The position numbers and the translations under genes are program-made. The notes under the pieces were generated by a model. It had not been told where the DNA came from. It searched no databases and saw only the letters and a program-made list of their open reading frames with translations. Positions 1 through 11,749 of a stretch of 64,000 nt of DNA are shown here, piece after piece. Origin of the DNA: Laetiporus sulphureus 93-53 (taxonomy: Eukaryota > Basidiomycota > Agaricomycetes > Polyporales > Laetiporaceae); assembly GCF_001632365.1 (NCBI RefSeq), contig NW_024468572.1:3192-67191 (forward strand). The letters run 5' to 3'. Positions within the stretch are counted from its first letter, which is position 1; each line of letters begins with the position of its first letter.

Positions 1-1
1 T

Positions 2-760
2 AAACATCTTGGTAACCTTGCAGATATTGACCAGGCCATCACTGTGATGCAACAAGCAGTGCAGTTGACACCTGATGATCATGCAGCCAAGCCTGGCATG
101 CTCAACAATCTTGGAGCCTCCTTCTTCTGGTGCTTTAAACATATTGGTAACCTTGCAGATATTAACCAGGTCATCACTGTGGTGCAACAAGCAGTGCAGT
201 TGACACCTGATGGTCATGCAAACAAGCCTGGCTGGCTTAGCAATCTTGGAGCCTTCTTTTCGAGTCGCTTTGATCATGTTGGAGATCTTGCAGATGTTAA
301 TCAGGCTATTACTATGCTGCAAAAAGCAGTGAAGCTGACACCAGATAATCATTCAGACAAGCCTGACGTGCACACATATCTTGGAAACTCCTTTAATAGT
401 CGCTTTGATCATTTTAGAAACCTTGCAGATATTGAAGAGGCCATTGCTGTGCAGCAAAAAGCAGTGCAGATGACACCAGATAATCATGCAGACAAGCGTA
501 GCAAGCTCACCAATCTTGGAAACGCCTTCTTCAGCCGCTTTAAACATCTTGATAACCTTGCAGATCTTCATCAGGCCATTGATGTGCAGCAAAAAGCAGT
601 GCAGCTGACACCAGATGATCATGCAGACAAGCCTAGCAAGCTAAACAGCCTTGGAAACTCCTTCTTCAGCCACTTTCAACATCTTCTTAACCTGGCAGAT
701 GTTGACCAGGTCATTGTTATGCAGCACAAAGCAGTGCAGCTGACATCAGATGATTATGCA
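2..760 (+). repeat. 135-bp coding tandem repeat (TPR array)
   Basis: About 5.5 copies of a 135-bp unit, visible at DNA level through recurring AAAGCAGTGCAGCTGACACC and CTTGCAGATATT blocks. The unit equals one 45-residue TPR-like repeat, so copies can be gained or lost without breaking the frame. Neighbouring units are very alike, which suggests recent duplication or gene conversion inside the gene. Confidence 0.85.
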
Positions 761-2604
761 GTTTACTCTGCACTCGAAAAGGCAATGATTCAATATTCAT
801 TAGCTGCTAAGTCATCCACTGGCCCCTTTTCTGTGAGGTTCCATGCTGGTCAAAAGTGGATTCAATGTGCACATGCATTGCAACATTCATCCCTTTTTGA
901 GGCCTATAATGTCACATTGACTTTGCTTCCAAATTTGGCATGGCTTGGATTGCCCTTTTCAGATCGCTATGGTGCACTTACTCAGGCAGCAAGTCTTGCT
1001 AGAGATGCTGCTGCAACAGCCATCCAGTTTGGACACTATAACACTGCTGTTGAATGGCTTGAGCAAGGGCGTTCAATTGTCTGGGAACAGCAATTGCAGC
1101 TTCGTACTCCCTTTGATGATCTGCAGACTAAGCATCCAACACTTGCAAGTAAAATTTCTCAGATCTCAAAGCAGCTAGAACAAGCAAGCTATAGACTTGA
1201 CAAGCAGGAAGCAATACAAGAGACCTTGGAGAAAGAAGCTCAACAGCACCGTGCACTTGCACAGAAATGGGAACTTTTACTGGCTGAAGTTCGGTCCATG
1301 CTAGGATTTGAACAATTTTTGATGCCAAAAAAGCTGGCTCAGCTTTTGAAGTGTGCACATTCTGGGCCAGTGATCATCCTAAACTGCAGTCAGTTGCATT
1401 GTGATGCATTATTGATTGTGTCTGGCTCAAAAGATGTGATCCACCTTTCTCTTGATGGTCTCACCTATCAAATTGCACAAAATCTTGAACTATCACTGAA
1501 TTCATTGCTCAGAAATAAAGGCCGCATCATCTCAAGTGTTATTGACCAAGATGACATCACTCTAAGCACAATGCCCAGTGAAACTCTTCATCAGCCTTGC
1601 CACACTATCTTTACTACCATTGACAGAGATGACAGGGCAGCAAAAATGGAGTTTTCTGGTGATGGAGCATACTCTTCATTTGAAAGTATACTTTCTGAGC
1701 TATGGTCCAAAATTGTCAAACCAGTCTTGGATAGACTTGATTATCAAGTATGCCTTTATTTCACTCCTTTCATTATTTGAACTGATGATTGATTTAGAAA
1801 CAAACTTCAACATGCTCTAATCTAAGTCAAATTTTTTGGTGTCCCACAGGCCCTCTGGCATTTCTTCCCATTCATGCTGCAGGCATATATGGAAAAGCTG
1901 AATCAAATGTCAAGCTCTCAGAATTTGCCATATCATCATATACTCCCACTTTAAGTGCACTTATCTTACCATCTGAAGACAACATTCCACAGAATATTCA
2001 TCTACTGGCTGTGGCTCAGCCAAGCTCAGATGGTCAATTCTTTCAGCTTCCAGGTACACAAGAGGAAATCTCTAAGATAAAGGATAGGCTTAACAGGCTG
2101 AACTCTATGCAAGTCTTGCTTGTGGAGTCTGATGGAAGAAAAGATGATGTACTGGACAAGCTACAAAAGTGCAGCTGGGTTCATTTTGCATGTCATGGAA
2201 TTCAAGACTCCCAAAATCCAGTCAATAGTGGACTACAACTTGCAAATAACCAACGCTTGAAGCTATCTGACATTGTCAGAGTGACACATCCACAGGGAGG
2301 ATTGGCCTTTTTGTCAGCCTGTCAAACAGCTACTGGTGATAAGAAACTTGCAGATGAAGCTGTTCATCTTGCTGCAAGAATGCTGTTTATTGGCTATAGT
2401 GGGGTGATTGCAACAATGTGGTCAATTCTGGATGATGTTGCCCCTCAAGTCGCAGAAGATGTTTATTCCCAGTTGTTCACTAATGATAGTCCACCAGATC
2501 ATAGGCAGGCTGCAAGGGCATTGCATTATGCAGTAGAGCGATTGCAACAGGATCCTAACATGTTATTTTACAAATGGCTCCCTTTCATACACCTTGGTCT
2601 GTGA
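2..2604 (+). CDS. TPR-CHAT domain protein, 5' partial
   Basis: The reading frame is already open at base 2, so the N-terminus lies left of the window. Exon 1 (to 1747) encodes about five and a half 45-residue TPR-like helical repeats, each with a QLTPDDHA-type start and a NLADI segment, followed by a helical linker. Exon 2 (1798-2604) encodes a CHAT domain (caspase-like peptidase fold), entered through the motif FWCPTGPLAFLPFHAAG. The expected catalytic pair is present: His in HFACHG (codon 2194-2196) and Cys in SACQTATGD (codon 2320-2322). The C-terminus WLPFIHLGL is the usual family ending, so the 3' end is complete. CHAT proteins with TPRs are known proteases or sensors in bacteria and are expanded in Agaricomycetes, where the substrate is unknown. 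No stop or frameshift is seen once the 50-nt intron is removed. It is the only gene here that looks functional. Confidence 0.93.
1748..1797 (+). other. Spliceosomal intron in the TPR-CHAT gene
   Basis: A 50-nt intron with donor GTATGC, a CTGAT branch site and acceptor TTTAG. Removal joins the phase-0 end of exon 1 (DYQ) to exon 2 in the frame that reads through FWCPTGPLAF and on to the stop at 2604. A later AG at 1849 would be out of phase with exon 1 and would remove the conserved WCPTG motif, so it was not chosen. Confidence 0.85.
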
Positions 2605-3853
2605 ACATGGCTATTGAATGTGGTAGTTGTTTTCTAATGTCAGTGTGTAATTTTGCCATTTGCTGTACAAATATGTATGTGTTATCAAAAGCCATAGTGT
2701 GCATAGTGTGGATGACAAGGAACATAACATCAAGAGTGATGTAGACAAAAAATGTAAGTACAAAATGCCACTAAGGTGAACCAAAAACAGGATCCATAAT
2801 CTAGACCCTACTGCTGCTACTGAAAGATGCAGCTCCCATTAATGAGGTGGAAAAACTGGTGGAACATTGTTATATCAGTGTTGCTACTATGCATTCCACT
2901 GATGGTTACAGTACTACTTGACATCAATAAGCTAACTGGTGTCAGCAATGACAGCATCTTCACTATTCTCCACAAAGCCACTGCTTTAACAGAAGTGTCA
3001 CCCTCTATGTGGGGGAAGAACATTACATAATCACATTCTCCTAGTTGTCAAGCTGCATGAGCACCATGATACTTACAGCATATGTTGCATTGGAGTGCTT
3101 TTTCATTTGACCGACATATGCTGTCATTGTGTTCATCTCAACATTGACCACTTATGTTGCCAAGCCATCATCTAGAATAATGTGAACTCCTGCTGCATGT
3201 CCTCAAACTGGAAGAAATCTCTGATTTGTTATGCATCATAGGGGAACCAGTGTTGCCATTCGAGAATGGATCATCAGGAAAACTCAAATATGGCTTATGA
3301 TCCTTTTATCTGCTTGTCACCACCCAAAAAGACAGTAAGTCCAAGAAAGTCTCAGAATCTCCTTGTTTTAGGCTTTTATCCAGATTGGCAGCTTCTTATT
3401 GTGCGCTTTTTGGCTTGTAAAAGCCAAAACCAGCAAGAAAACTCAAAAAAGAGGTTCTCGAGCCACAAGCTGATTTGAGTTTTTCTGATGATATGTCTGC
3501 ACAGTGAGTTGAAAATATGAGTCTACGATGAGATGAGTACAGGGTAATATATATATGGAAGCAGGACTCACAATGAATAACAAAAGTCTTTGCTTCATCA
3601 GCCTGACTCTAGGCAAGTCTAGGAAGTCAATGTGATTGTGGGCGAGTGCCATCATCAGGTTCGAATAGCTCAATCTATAAGGAGACTGCTCAACATCTAC
3701 CCAAGAGAGTGCACTTAAATTCGTCATCATCAATGTGCCCATGTTCAGGTAGTATGACAAGTCACCCAACAGTGCATAGAACATGTTGATGTCATGGTTA
3801 AGGATGGTGGTGAAGTCAGACAGGCTGAAGGAGCTGGTGGTGACTGACTGCAT
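2605..3853. other. Intergenic stretch, no gene recognised
   Basis: No protein family, RNA gene or repeat end is recognised. The longest open frame is on the minus strand (3443-3940, 165 codons). It shows no known motif and no family-like composition, and it overlaps the start of the LTR remnant at 3854, so it is not called as a gene. The first few hundred bases probably include the 3' untranslated region of the TPR-CHAT gene. Confidence 0.5.
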
Positions 3854-4280
3854 TGTGAGGTGGCCAGCATGGCTGCCCTCACTATAAATCCACTCTCTAA
3901 TATTCGACAGCAAGCTCTCAAGGTGAAACAGATATATCAAGACTGCACTACAGATTGTATTTACATGGACAGCATACTTTGGGCCTCAGAATGTGACCTC
4001 AAAACTGACCCTCCCCTCCAGAGAAGTCCTCGAGGCACAGCATACAGTTCGGATCATCACCCAGCAATATAGGCATGGAGGTGTAGGGCATAGCTGAGGA
4101 TGGGCCATGTTGGGGCAGAAGGGATATGGAAGCTTCAGACGGGGTAACATTGGGGTGCAATGATGTTCACCCGAGTGCATCATGCAAGTGTTGCTGCAAT
4201 CAAGGATCTGAAAACAGATCCCCAACTGTCATGGCAGATCTCAAACTATGGTCATGTGATAAGGAAAATGCAGTGGTGGC
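3854..4280 (+). repeat. LTR remnant of the A/B gypsy family
   Basis: It starts with TGTGAGGTGGCCAGCATGG and can be followed along the LTR at 14,284-14,740 for about 430 bp. Shared blocks include the CTGCCCTCACTATAA stretch, the GGCATGGAGGTGTA segment and a final GTCATGTGATAAGG. Identity looks like roughly 75-80% by eye with small indels, so this is an old copy. No coding part of an element follows. It is interrupted on its right by the solo LTR at 4302. Confidence 0.7.
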
Positions 4281-4301
4281 ACCGAGATTTATTTCACATC
4301 A

Positions 4302-4762
4302 TGTTACTTGATCTTATTATTAGATTAGATAGCTAAGCATCTTACCGAATCAATCTGCAATCTGTAGATAATCAAAGGCAGATCAGTCTATTCCAGGAAT
4401 ACAATAGCGGTGCCCTTTTAGGAACAATAGGAACAAGGACTATAGTTATGCATTGGCCTTCCATTTTCTAATAGTTTAGCCAGGAACCATTACAGGCATA
4501 ATACTCTCACAGTTGCTGTGGTGATGACAGATCTTTCTCACTTATTGTTCTACTTATGGATAGATCATCTCACCCATTGTTCCATGTATAGTCAATAGCT
4601 TGTACCACATATAGTAGGATAGTTAGGTAAGCAAGCCTCTGTACATGTATATAAGACCAGCCTATAGAGCGAGGAACCTCAGATCGTTTCTCCTCATCGT
4701 ATACGCACCTACTAGGCTTACCAAGCCTCATATATATCTATCATCATTCCAGACTTGCTCCA
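4302..4762 (+). mobile_element. Solo LTR with 5-bp target duplication
   Basis: A 461-bp unit starting TGTTACTTG and ending CTTGCTCCA, the TG...CA ends of an LTR. It is flanked on both sides by the same 5 bases, CATCA (4297-4301 and 4763-4767), the duplication size made by many Ty1/copia and Ty3/gypsy integrases. It contains a TATA-type promoter at 4648-4655 and no coding frame of note. Its sequence is unlike the TGTGAG LTRs of elements A, B and C, so it comes from another family. The internal part has been lost by LTR-LTR recombination. It sits inside the older LTR remnant. Confidence 0.75.
4648..4655 (+). promoter_or_regulatory. TATA box of the solo LTR
   Basis: TATATAAG lies about three quarters of the way into the LTR, where retrotransposon core promoters usually sit. 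Transcription would be expected to start about 25-35 bases downstream, near the AGAGCGAGGAACC segment. Whether it is active cannot be told from sequence. Confidence 0.5.
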
Positions 4763-4767
4763 CATCA

Positions 4768-5187
4768 GTGAGTAGTCTTTTGGTTGCACAAGTGCTGCCA
4801 CAGGGATTACCTTTGGGTTTTTTCTTTTATTTGTCATTTCTTTGTTTGTGGCATAGTGCCGTGACATTAGAAATGATCTGACAATTTTCTACACCCCTGC
4901 TAAGTGTCTAACACTAGTGGCTGCATATTTTCAGTGCAAGCAGTCAGCTGTAGCGCGCAGCATTTTTGACACACATTTCAATCCAATATCTACCAGGCAT
5001 GAGCCTCAGCAAGACACTGAGCAGCCCAAGGCACCAAAGTGCAAAGCCAATCACCAGAAAGATCTTTACACAGGCTACAAGCGAAAGGAGACCAACAAGG
5101 AATGAGGGGAACTCCTCACCCTCACATCCCTAGGCACCTCCTTCACAGATTGCCAATGTGCAGTGGCTCAGGTCATCGACACCATGC
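4768..5187. other. Short unassigned stretch before element A
   Basis: A plus-strand frame from about 4917 continues through one TGA (5103-5105) almost to the TGTGAG start of element A. It reads as plausible peptide, for example GELLTLTSLGTSF, but no family is recognised. It may be the tail of an element broken by A, or chance. Confidence 0.3.
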
Positions 5188-6385
5188 TGTGAGGTGGTGT
5201 TCCGGGCTGCCCCCACACAGAATGAGTTCTCTCAGGTCAAATACCGGCAGTGTGTCAGTGATATCACTCAACCATAGTGGGATGCGACCTGGATGGAATA
5301 TGGGCATGCTCGAATGCCAGCACCTCAAGCAAGAGGAGGCAGTGATGGAGCCAGGCAGTGCAAGTAATAGCCAGAGAATCAAGCTGAGCCTGCATGGTGT
5401 GAGATATGACTGGGTGGGAGAAGAGATGGAGATGAGGGGCAAGGATGGGCAAAGACCCAGACATGGACAGAGTCTTAGAGTGGGTCTTCAAACTCTAGGG
5501 GGTGAAGCCAATGAAAAGCTGTTGGAGGGAGCACCCAGTCTTGGGCAGAGGGGTGAGGTCAGATTGGGGCAGGGGTGAACCATCATGACAGCGAGGCAGG
5601 TGAATGAGAACACAGTTATGAGGTTGCAGGGGAAGTCGGCAGGACTTAATGCAGTGGAGGGCAAGCATTGGGGGTGGCAAACCAGGAGTTGGAATGAGTG
5701 GGTCTCTATGGAAACAAATAGTGAAATGCAGGTTTGGAACACAATGCGATGGAGTGGTCAGCAGCAGCAGGCCCTCTGAGAGAATGAGGAATAGTGGAAC
5801 AAGTCAATGGATTGAGGATCAAGTGTGGTCAGATATGGGAGCGAGGACCGGGGTGAGCACATTCCAGAATTGCGATATTTAAAGAATGCATAGATAGAGA
5901 ATGGGGAGAGCTTTTCAGACCATGTACCTATGAGCCAGAGAATGTGAAGGGGTTTGCACAGCAGTGAACAGCAACAGGGACAGTGGTCTCAGTTCTCCTC
6001 TCAGGCTTCAGACTCTACTATGCATCAGAACTCTCATCTTTGCTCTCACTGTCAAATGAATCTTGTGAACCAGCAGAGTGCAGCAGCAGACATGGTATGC
6101 CCTCATCCTGAGACTCCTGTATTCCATCCGAAGCCAGTCAGACTCACCCCGGAGCTGTTCTATTGCACGTACTTCATGTACATCACACCGGGCCATGTCC
6201 TTTATGGGCTCGCTGTCCTTTTGGGCATTGCTTTCATTCATTTCTCCACCATCTTCTACATTTGGCTTCTGCATTGCCTCTAGACACAAACCTTCCATGC
6301 ACTGTTCCACCTTCATCCCTCTCAGTTGTTTGCTGTCATTTCACAGCTAGCTGAGTACTCGCAATCACATTTTCTGGAGCCCACC
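5188..6385 (+). repeat. LTR fragment and 5' leader of element A
   Basis: The first 60 bases (TGTGAGGTGGTGTTCC...) match the LTR start of copy C at 58,375. From 5251 on, the leader matches 58,912-60,020 at roughly 90% by eye, including the CCATAGTGGGATGCGACC block. The middle of the LTR has been deleted. The leader ends at the gag start codon. Confidence 0.75.
5954..6283 (+). CDS. Small membrane-type ORF before gag (element A)
   Basis: A 109-codon frame. Its C-terminal two thirds are conserved in copies B (15,617-15,844) and C (59,617-59,937): a CSHC cysteine pair, then RLTPELFY, then about 40 mostly hydrophobic residues ending FYIWLLHCL and a stop at the same place in all three. The hydrophobic end could form one or two membrane helices. 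In a hand comparison of about 55 codons between A and B, differences fell about 13, 17 and 23 times on codon positions 1, 2 and 3, a mild sign of selection on this frame. The overlapping minus-strand frame shows the fewest changes at its own wobble position. Function unknown. A non-coding leader that happens to stay open is the alternative. Confidence 0.45.
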   Translation: MHSSEQQQGQWSQFSSQASDSTMHQNSHLCSHCQMNLVNQQSAAADMVCPHPETPVFHPKPVRLTPELFYCTYFMYITPGHVLYGLAVLLGIAFIHFSTIFYIWLLHCL

Positions 6386-8321
6386 ATGAGGAGGGAAAAG
6401 TTTCAAAAAGTCAAGACCAGGAGTCAAGTCAGGGCAACCCAAGCCCTTGCCAAGGAGAGGAGACAGGAACAGTCAGACTTGCCAGATGTGGACATTTTAA
6501 ATTCATCAGTTTCCTCAGCAACGCTCAGCCTTTCAGACAAAAACTCAGAGACAGTCATCGAGACTGCATCTGAGCCTGCACCAAGCATGGACAGATTGTA
6601 CTCGGAGATTTTGATCAGTGAACGAGAGGACGAGACGGATGAGTATGAGCCTTCAGCATATGACGATGCAATGGACATGGCTCGGAATGAGGACTCCATC
6701 CTCCATGATCTTTCAGCAATCCTTCCCAGTCACTTCTCCATTACAAGGGAAATTGAGCAGACACTGCCCAAGGTTAGGAAGTGAAAGCACACTGTGTCCT
6801 ACTCAGCTATACTGACTATTGCTGAAATGGGGTGGACGACCATGATTCAGACTCCTGTGCAAACGGGCACCATAACTCAGTCCAGGTACATGCCCTGGAT
6901 TCCAGTATTGTCAGCAGCAGGACATGCTACAGCATCTGGAAACCCAGAGAAATACATGGGAGGAGGAAGAGGCAGAGGAGGAGGAGGAGGTGGGGACAGA
7001 GGTAGTGGCAGAGGTTCAGGACAGGGAAGTAATGCAGGAAAAGGATTTAGCAGATCGGGCAAACTGGGTAGTGGAGGCAGTGGCATGGACAGCAGTGGTG
7101 ATGTAGGATCAGGTGGCAGATCCAGACCAGGAGGAGGCAGAAGTGGAGGATCAGGTGGAGGTGGCAATGGTGGCAGACCAGGACCAGATGGAGGAGGAGG
7201 AGGAGGACAGGGGTCAGGGCAAGCACCCAGAAGAGGTTTCATTATGCCAGCATGTGGACAGAAGATGGCGCCGACATTTGATGGGAAACCTAGAAAGCTT
7301 AGATGATACTTTGATGACCTGGAGGAGCTGGTGGTACAGACCAGACTTACGGTGGGCAGAGAATTCATTATGCACTGCACTACTTAATGGTTCAGCAGGA
7401 GGAGCTATGGTTGACAGTCCCTGTGACATCCACTGCAGACTATGCCCTCTTCAAGCAACAGATCTTTGAGCTCTATCCAGGGGCAGAAGGTGACCATCTC
7501 TACACCATTGCTGATCTCGAGCAGTGCATTGTGGAGGCTCTCACCTGAGGTGTCCATACTTGCTCTGAAGAGGCAATCTACTTCCATGATTTGCCCCGAT
7601 CATGAACTACCTTATTTGGATGGGACAGGTTTCACTCGCAGCATGGGATGAGCAGTACATCTAGGGTTTTCACCTGGCTGAAAAGGTGACGATCTTGCTT
7701 CATTGTGAGATACTTCATCTCAATCACCATCCTGATGACACCTGAAATGTGAACAATGTACACGACGTCATGCAGAAAACCCTACCTGGTGGAGGTCTTA
7801 TTGGAGGGAGCTATGGGATTCTCAGGGGCGGAATGAGTTCTGGGGGTGTGGGAACAGTTCAGGGTGGGCAACAAGGGAGAACCAATGTGATGGGGCCTGT
7901 AACTGCGAATGGGATGAGTCTCGAGGCAGTTGGAACAACCATTAAGCAGGAGCTGGATGGGATTGCAAACCAGCACAAGTCGGTGGATCACCTAACGAGT
8001 TTCCTGCAGAGTCAAGTTCAGTCGGACAGTGGGCAGAGTCATTGAGGAGATTATGCAGCACAGGGGTCGATGAACACATTGGCAGCAAGGGCAGCAGTGG
8101 GAGCACAGGAAAATATGGCTGGCTTAGGGTACCCCATCAATAGGAACTGCAACTACTGCGATGAACTGGATCACTTTATGGGATGCTGCCCATGTGTGGA
8201 CGAGGACATAAAGGCCAGGAAGGTCTATTATGATGAGAATGGTCGGGTTCGATTGCTGAATGAAGCGTACATCCCGAGAGTGCTGCCTGGAAACAATATG
8301 AGAAAACGAGTCAACTCCTGA
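6386..8321 (+). pseudogene. gag: gag of element A
   Basis: It starts at an ATG in a good context (CCACCATGA) that is conserved in B at 15,946. N-terminal part MRREKFQKVKTR, then a long Gly/Ser-rich tract (about 6950-7215), then a capsid-like region with YFDDLEEL and LYTIADLEQC, and a nucleocapsid zinc knuckle CX2CX4HX4C at about 8148-8187 (CNYCDELDHF). TGA stops at 6782 and 7303 lie where B reads CAA and CGA. A one-base shift near 7350 moves the frame. Gag would form the virus-like particle. Not translatable in one piece. Confidence 0.8.
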
Positions 8322-8473
8322 TATGCCCAGCATCTTGGGGCTTCGGCAACAATGACAGCACAGTCTATGGCAACAGCCCAGGCATGTGACAAGCCCCCGC
8401 ATCAGGTTAATATTCTAGAAGAGGTCCATGGGATAAACATGGTGGTCATCGATGAGGCAGGAGGGCAGGAACA

Positions 8474-9235
8474 TTGGGAATGGTCTTGCAGGTAGTGGAT
8501 GAAGGGAGGCAAAGGGTACAGTTTGATGGGGTCAAGGTAGTTGTGGGGAGTTCCAACAAGGAGAAGGTTACATCTGGAGAGAGTCACACGGTGCAGAAGG
8601 TACCATTCGAGATCAAGGCCACTTCACTTTCAGGGGGTATCCCAGCTTCGCAGCCTGCCTATGGATATTGCATGTTAATTGAGGATAAAAAGGATGTCCT
8701 GGGGCTGGTCAAAAAAATACTGGATCTACCAGTGATGGTTACAGTGGGCGAGCTCATGAAACATGCCTCGAAGCTGCAAAAACACCTAAAGGAGCTCATC
8801 ACCCCAAAGCATGTGGTGACAATGGCCCAGATTGAGGAAGTGGCAGATGAGGGCGAGGATGATGAAGGTGAACAGAGCATGTACCTGACCACCTCGAAGA
8901 CTATGCTGCTGACCAAGGATTCGTTGTCGCTGCAGATCATAGAATCAATCATCGAGGACACCTTGCAGTGCGAGTGGATTCTGGACCAAGGTGCTCAGAT
9001 TTGCATAATGCGTCAAGATATCTGGCAGGACCTCAGAGCACCACTCAACCCAGACGGGGCGATCCTACTCGAGACCGTGAACACTTCAGTGACTAAGATC
9101 ATCAGGAAGCTTCCATGTGTGTGTCTTTACTTCGGAATGGTCATCATCACAGTACAGGTCCAAGTCAGTCAGCATGTGCCATTCAAGATACTTCTGGGAT
9201 GGCCTTTCTTCACTACCTTGGCATGCGAGACCTGA
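8474..9235 (+). pseudogene. pol: Protease region of element A pol
   Basis: The open stretch carries a linker with LIEDKKDVLGLVKKILDLP and then a retroviral-type aspartic protease: ILDQGAQICIM (active-site D-Q-G, probably normal for this family) and the end motif KILLGWPFF. The usual form is LLGRPF, so Arg has become Trp by CGG to TGG. The protease would cut Gag-Pol. B keeps the same layout. The frame closes by TGA at 9233, before RT. Confidence 0.75.
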
Positions 9236-9797
9236 GACTTTGCCTCCAGGGAGCAGCAAATCACCATCATGGACCTGCACTTGGGGGAGCATGTTGTGGT
9301 GCCCACAAAAGCTCAGGCTGCACAATGCAGAGTGAATCTGGCACAGCTGGATTTTCAAGAGTTGATGAATTGAGCCTAGCTCGACAAGATGTGTTAATAG
9401 GATTGTACTCCGTATATGTGATCATGTCACCGAAGACTGTTCAACAGAGTTTGGAGGGGAGGAAAGGTGGAATGCGAACAGGGATACACCTCAGAGAGAA
9501 GGGAATGGGCCCAGAAAAGAGCCGGGTACCTTCTGAAACTGTGTCAGTAATTTCTTCATCATCTCAAGTTTCATGTAATGTCACCGAATCAGAAATACAT
9601 TTATTTTCACTGTATGACATGGGACATGAGCATGAGAATCCTCTGGGCAGTTTTTGGATGGAAGAGATGAGGGTGTGAGATCAGGAAGAGGCAGGGGGTT
9701 GAGAGTCAGGGAGCAGGAAATGAAGGTCTTAGCATGCAAGAAGATCACCAATCAAGTCAAGCCCATTGCCATCACTCTACCTGAAGAGTTTTGAATC

Positions 9798-11440
9798 GTG
9801 CATAGAAAGCCATCCGATCCATTAGAAGGGCTTCTGGTGCTGTCAACTTGTCCAGCGGAGTACGTATCTCAGGGCAGGTACACCCAGGAATGGTGCAATG
9901 CTCTGGACATTTTGGGCAGCAGTTTCCTTTGGCCCAAGGAGGCAAAGCTAGTCGACTTTTTCATGCACACTCACAATGAGACCTTTACCTGGGATGAGTC
10001 AGAGAAGGGGCAGTTTCAGGAGGAGTACTTCAACCTGGTCATAATTCCGATGATGGAACATGTCCTGTAGATCCTAAAGAACATGCTGATTCCTTCAAAA
10101 ATCTTCGACCAAGTCATGCAGATCATCAAGGACAAGATGGACTTGGGGGTCTATGAGACTTTGAACTCATCATATCGGTCCCAGTGGTTCTGCATGGTCA
10201 AGAAAGATGGGAAGTCACTCCGACTGGTACATTACTTGCAGTCATTGATCGGGGTGGCAATTAAGGACAATGCAGTCCCTTCGATGGTCAAGCACCTTGC
10301 AGAATCATTTGGGGCATGGAGATGCTACAGAAGTTTGGACTTGTTCATTGCCTTCTATCAGCGAATCCTGAACCAATGGTCATGGGACTTGACATCATTT
10401 CAGACACCATTAGGCTTGCTCTGCCTTACCTCGATACCCATGGGATACATCAATTCCATGACGATCATGCATGGAGATGTTACGCATATTCTGTGAAATA
10501 AGATTTCTGGGGTGACGGTTCCCTTTATGGATGATGTTCCGGTCAAGGGTCCCGAGATGCAGTACGAGCTTCTGGGTGGTGGCTATGAGACAATTTCAGA
10601 GAATCTGGGGATTAGGCAGTTCATTTGGGAGCATCTCCAGAACATGAACTGGATTTTACATCATATGGGCCATTTTGGGAAAATGTTTTCCAGATATAAG
10701 GCCTATTTGTGCATATCGGAGGTAGTCATCATCAGACATCGCTGCACATATGCGGGGCATCTACTGGACGAGTCCTGGATATAGAAAATTAGGGACTGAC
10801 CACCATGTGAATTGGTGTCTCAGGTGCAGGGCTTCCTCAAAATATGTGGGCTTGTCTGAATTTTTGTCAAGGATTTCACGACGATCACATGGCCACTTAC
10901 TACCCTGCTGAAGAAAGAGGTCCACCATGCAATGGCTCAAGGATGTGGTGATGCACTCCAGAGCACTTGTCCTGATTAACTATCAATCTAAGCGGAAAGT
11001 CATCCTTGCAGTCAACTCTTCAGTGATTTCGATGGGGTTCATTCTGTTTCAAATGGATGCTGAAAAGTGGTGGCAGCTGAGCTGGTTTGGGTCAATAACC
11101 TGGAATGAACAGGAGTTGCAGTACTCACAGGCAAAAATTGAGCTCTTTGGACTGTTCCAGGTGCTGTGCGTGTACCACATTTTTCTCATCGGGCTGGACA
11201 TGTTTGATGTCGAGGTGGATGTGAAGTATATTAAGGGGATGCTCAATATCCAACCGAATGTGATGATCAACCACTGAATTGCGGAAATTCTGTTGTTCAA
11301 GTTTAACCTGGTACATGTTCCGGTGGTCCGGCACGAGGCAATGGATGGACTCTCATGGTGCCTGAAGGTGGATGAAGACACTCTGGAGGAGGATGATTTT
11401 GAGGAATGAATTGATGAGGCATGTGCATTCATGGTGGAAT
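9798..11440 (+). pseudogene. pol: Reverse transcriptase and RNase H of element A
   Basis: RT blocks in order: MVKKDGKSLRLVHYLQ, SLDLFIAF, SFQTPLGLLCLTSIPMGY and the catalytic FMDDV near 10,525, both Asp retained. YETISENLGIRQF and CTYAGHLLDES follow. RNase H/tether blocks: VILAVNSSVISMGF, GSITWNEQELQYSQAK and KYIKGML. Internal TAG, TGA and TAA codons (for example at 10,068, 10,494 and 11,275) break it. At several of these B keeps a sense codon; at the TGA after MINH both copies are stopped, pointing to a shared broken ancestor or parallel change. It would have copied element RNA into DNA. Confidence 0.85.
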
Positions 11441-11749
11441 GAGTCAATCTGGGAATGGACCGGGAAGGCAGAGAAAAGTATGCAGTGGGTAGAACAGGAT
11501 CGGGCAAGGTGTGTCAGTATTCTCCTCAAGAAAGGCTGATAAACAGGACATTCCATGAGGTGTGAAGGCAAGGAAGGCTGATGTGAGGTTGAGGGGCATA
11601 CAGAAGTTTCTGGAGGATCTGCGATGGCTGGAGGGGCTATCGAAGAAGGAATTCAGATGATTCATTCATGAGGCAGGGTGCTTCTTCATCAGAGATGGAC
11701 ACTTATGGTGGAGGGATCCCCAGCAGCAGCATAAATGTGTACTGGATGA

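Noticed and set aside
6008..6316. Minus-strand coiled-coil-like ORF over the gypsy leader, also present in C
   Set aside because: It is open in A and C but broken in B, and A/B differences are fewest at its own wobble position. The plus-strand small ORF explains the pattern better.
6877..7380. Proline-rich minus-strand ORF of 167 codons
   Set aside because: It is the mirror of the GGA/GGT-rich Gly tract of gag. Low-complexity GGN repeats read as Pro/Leu on the other strand.
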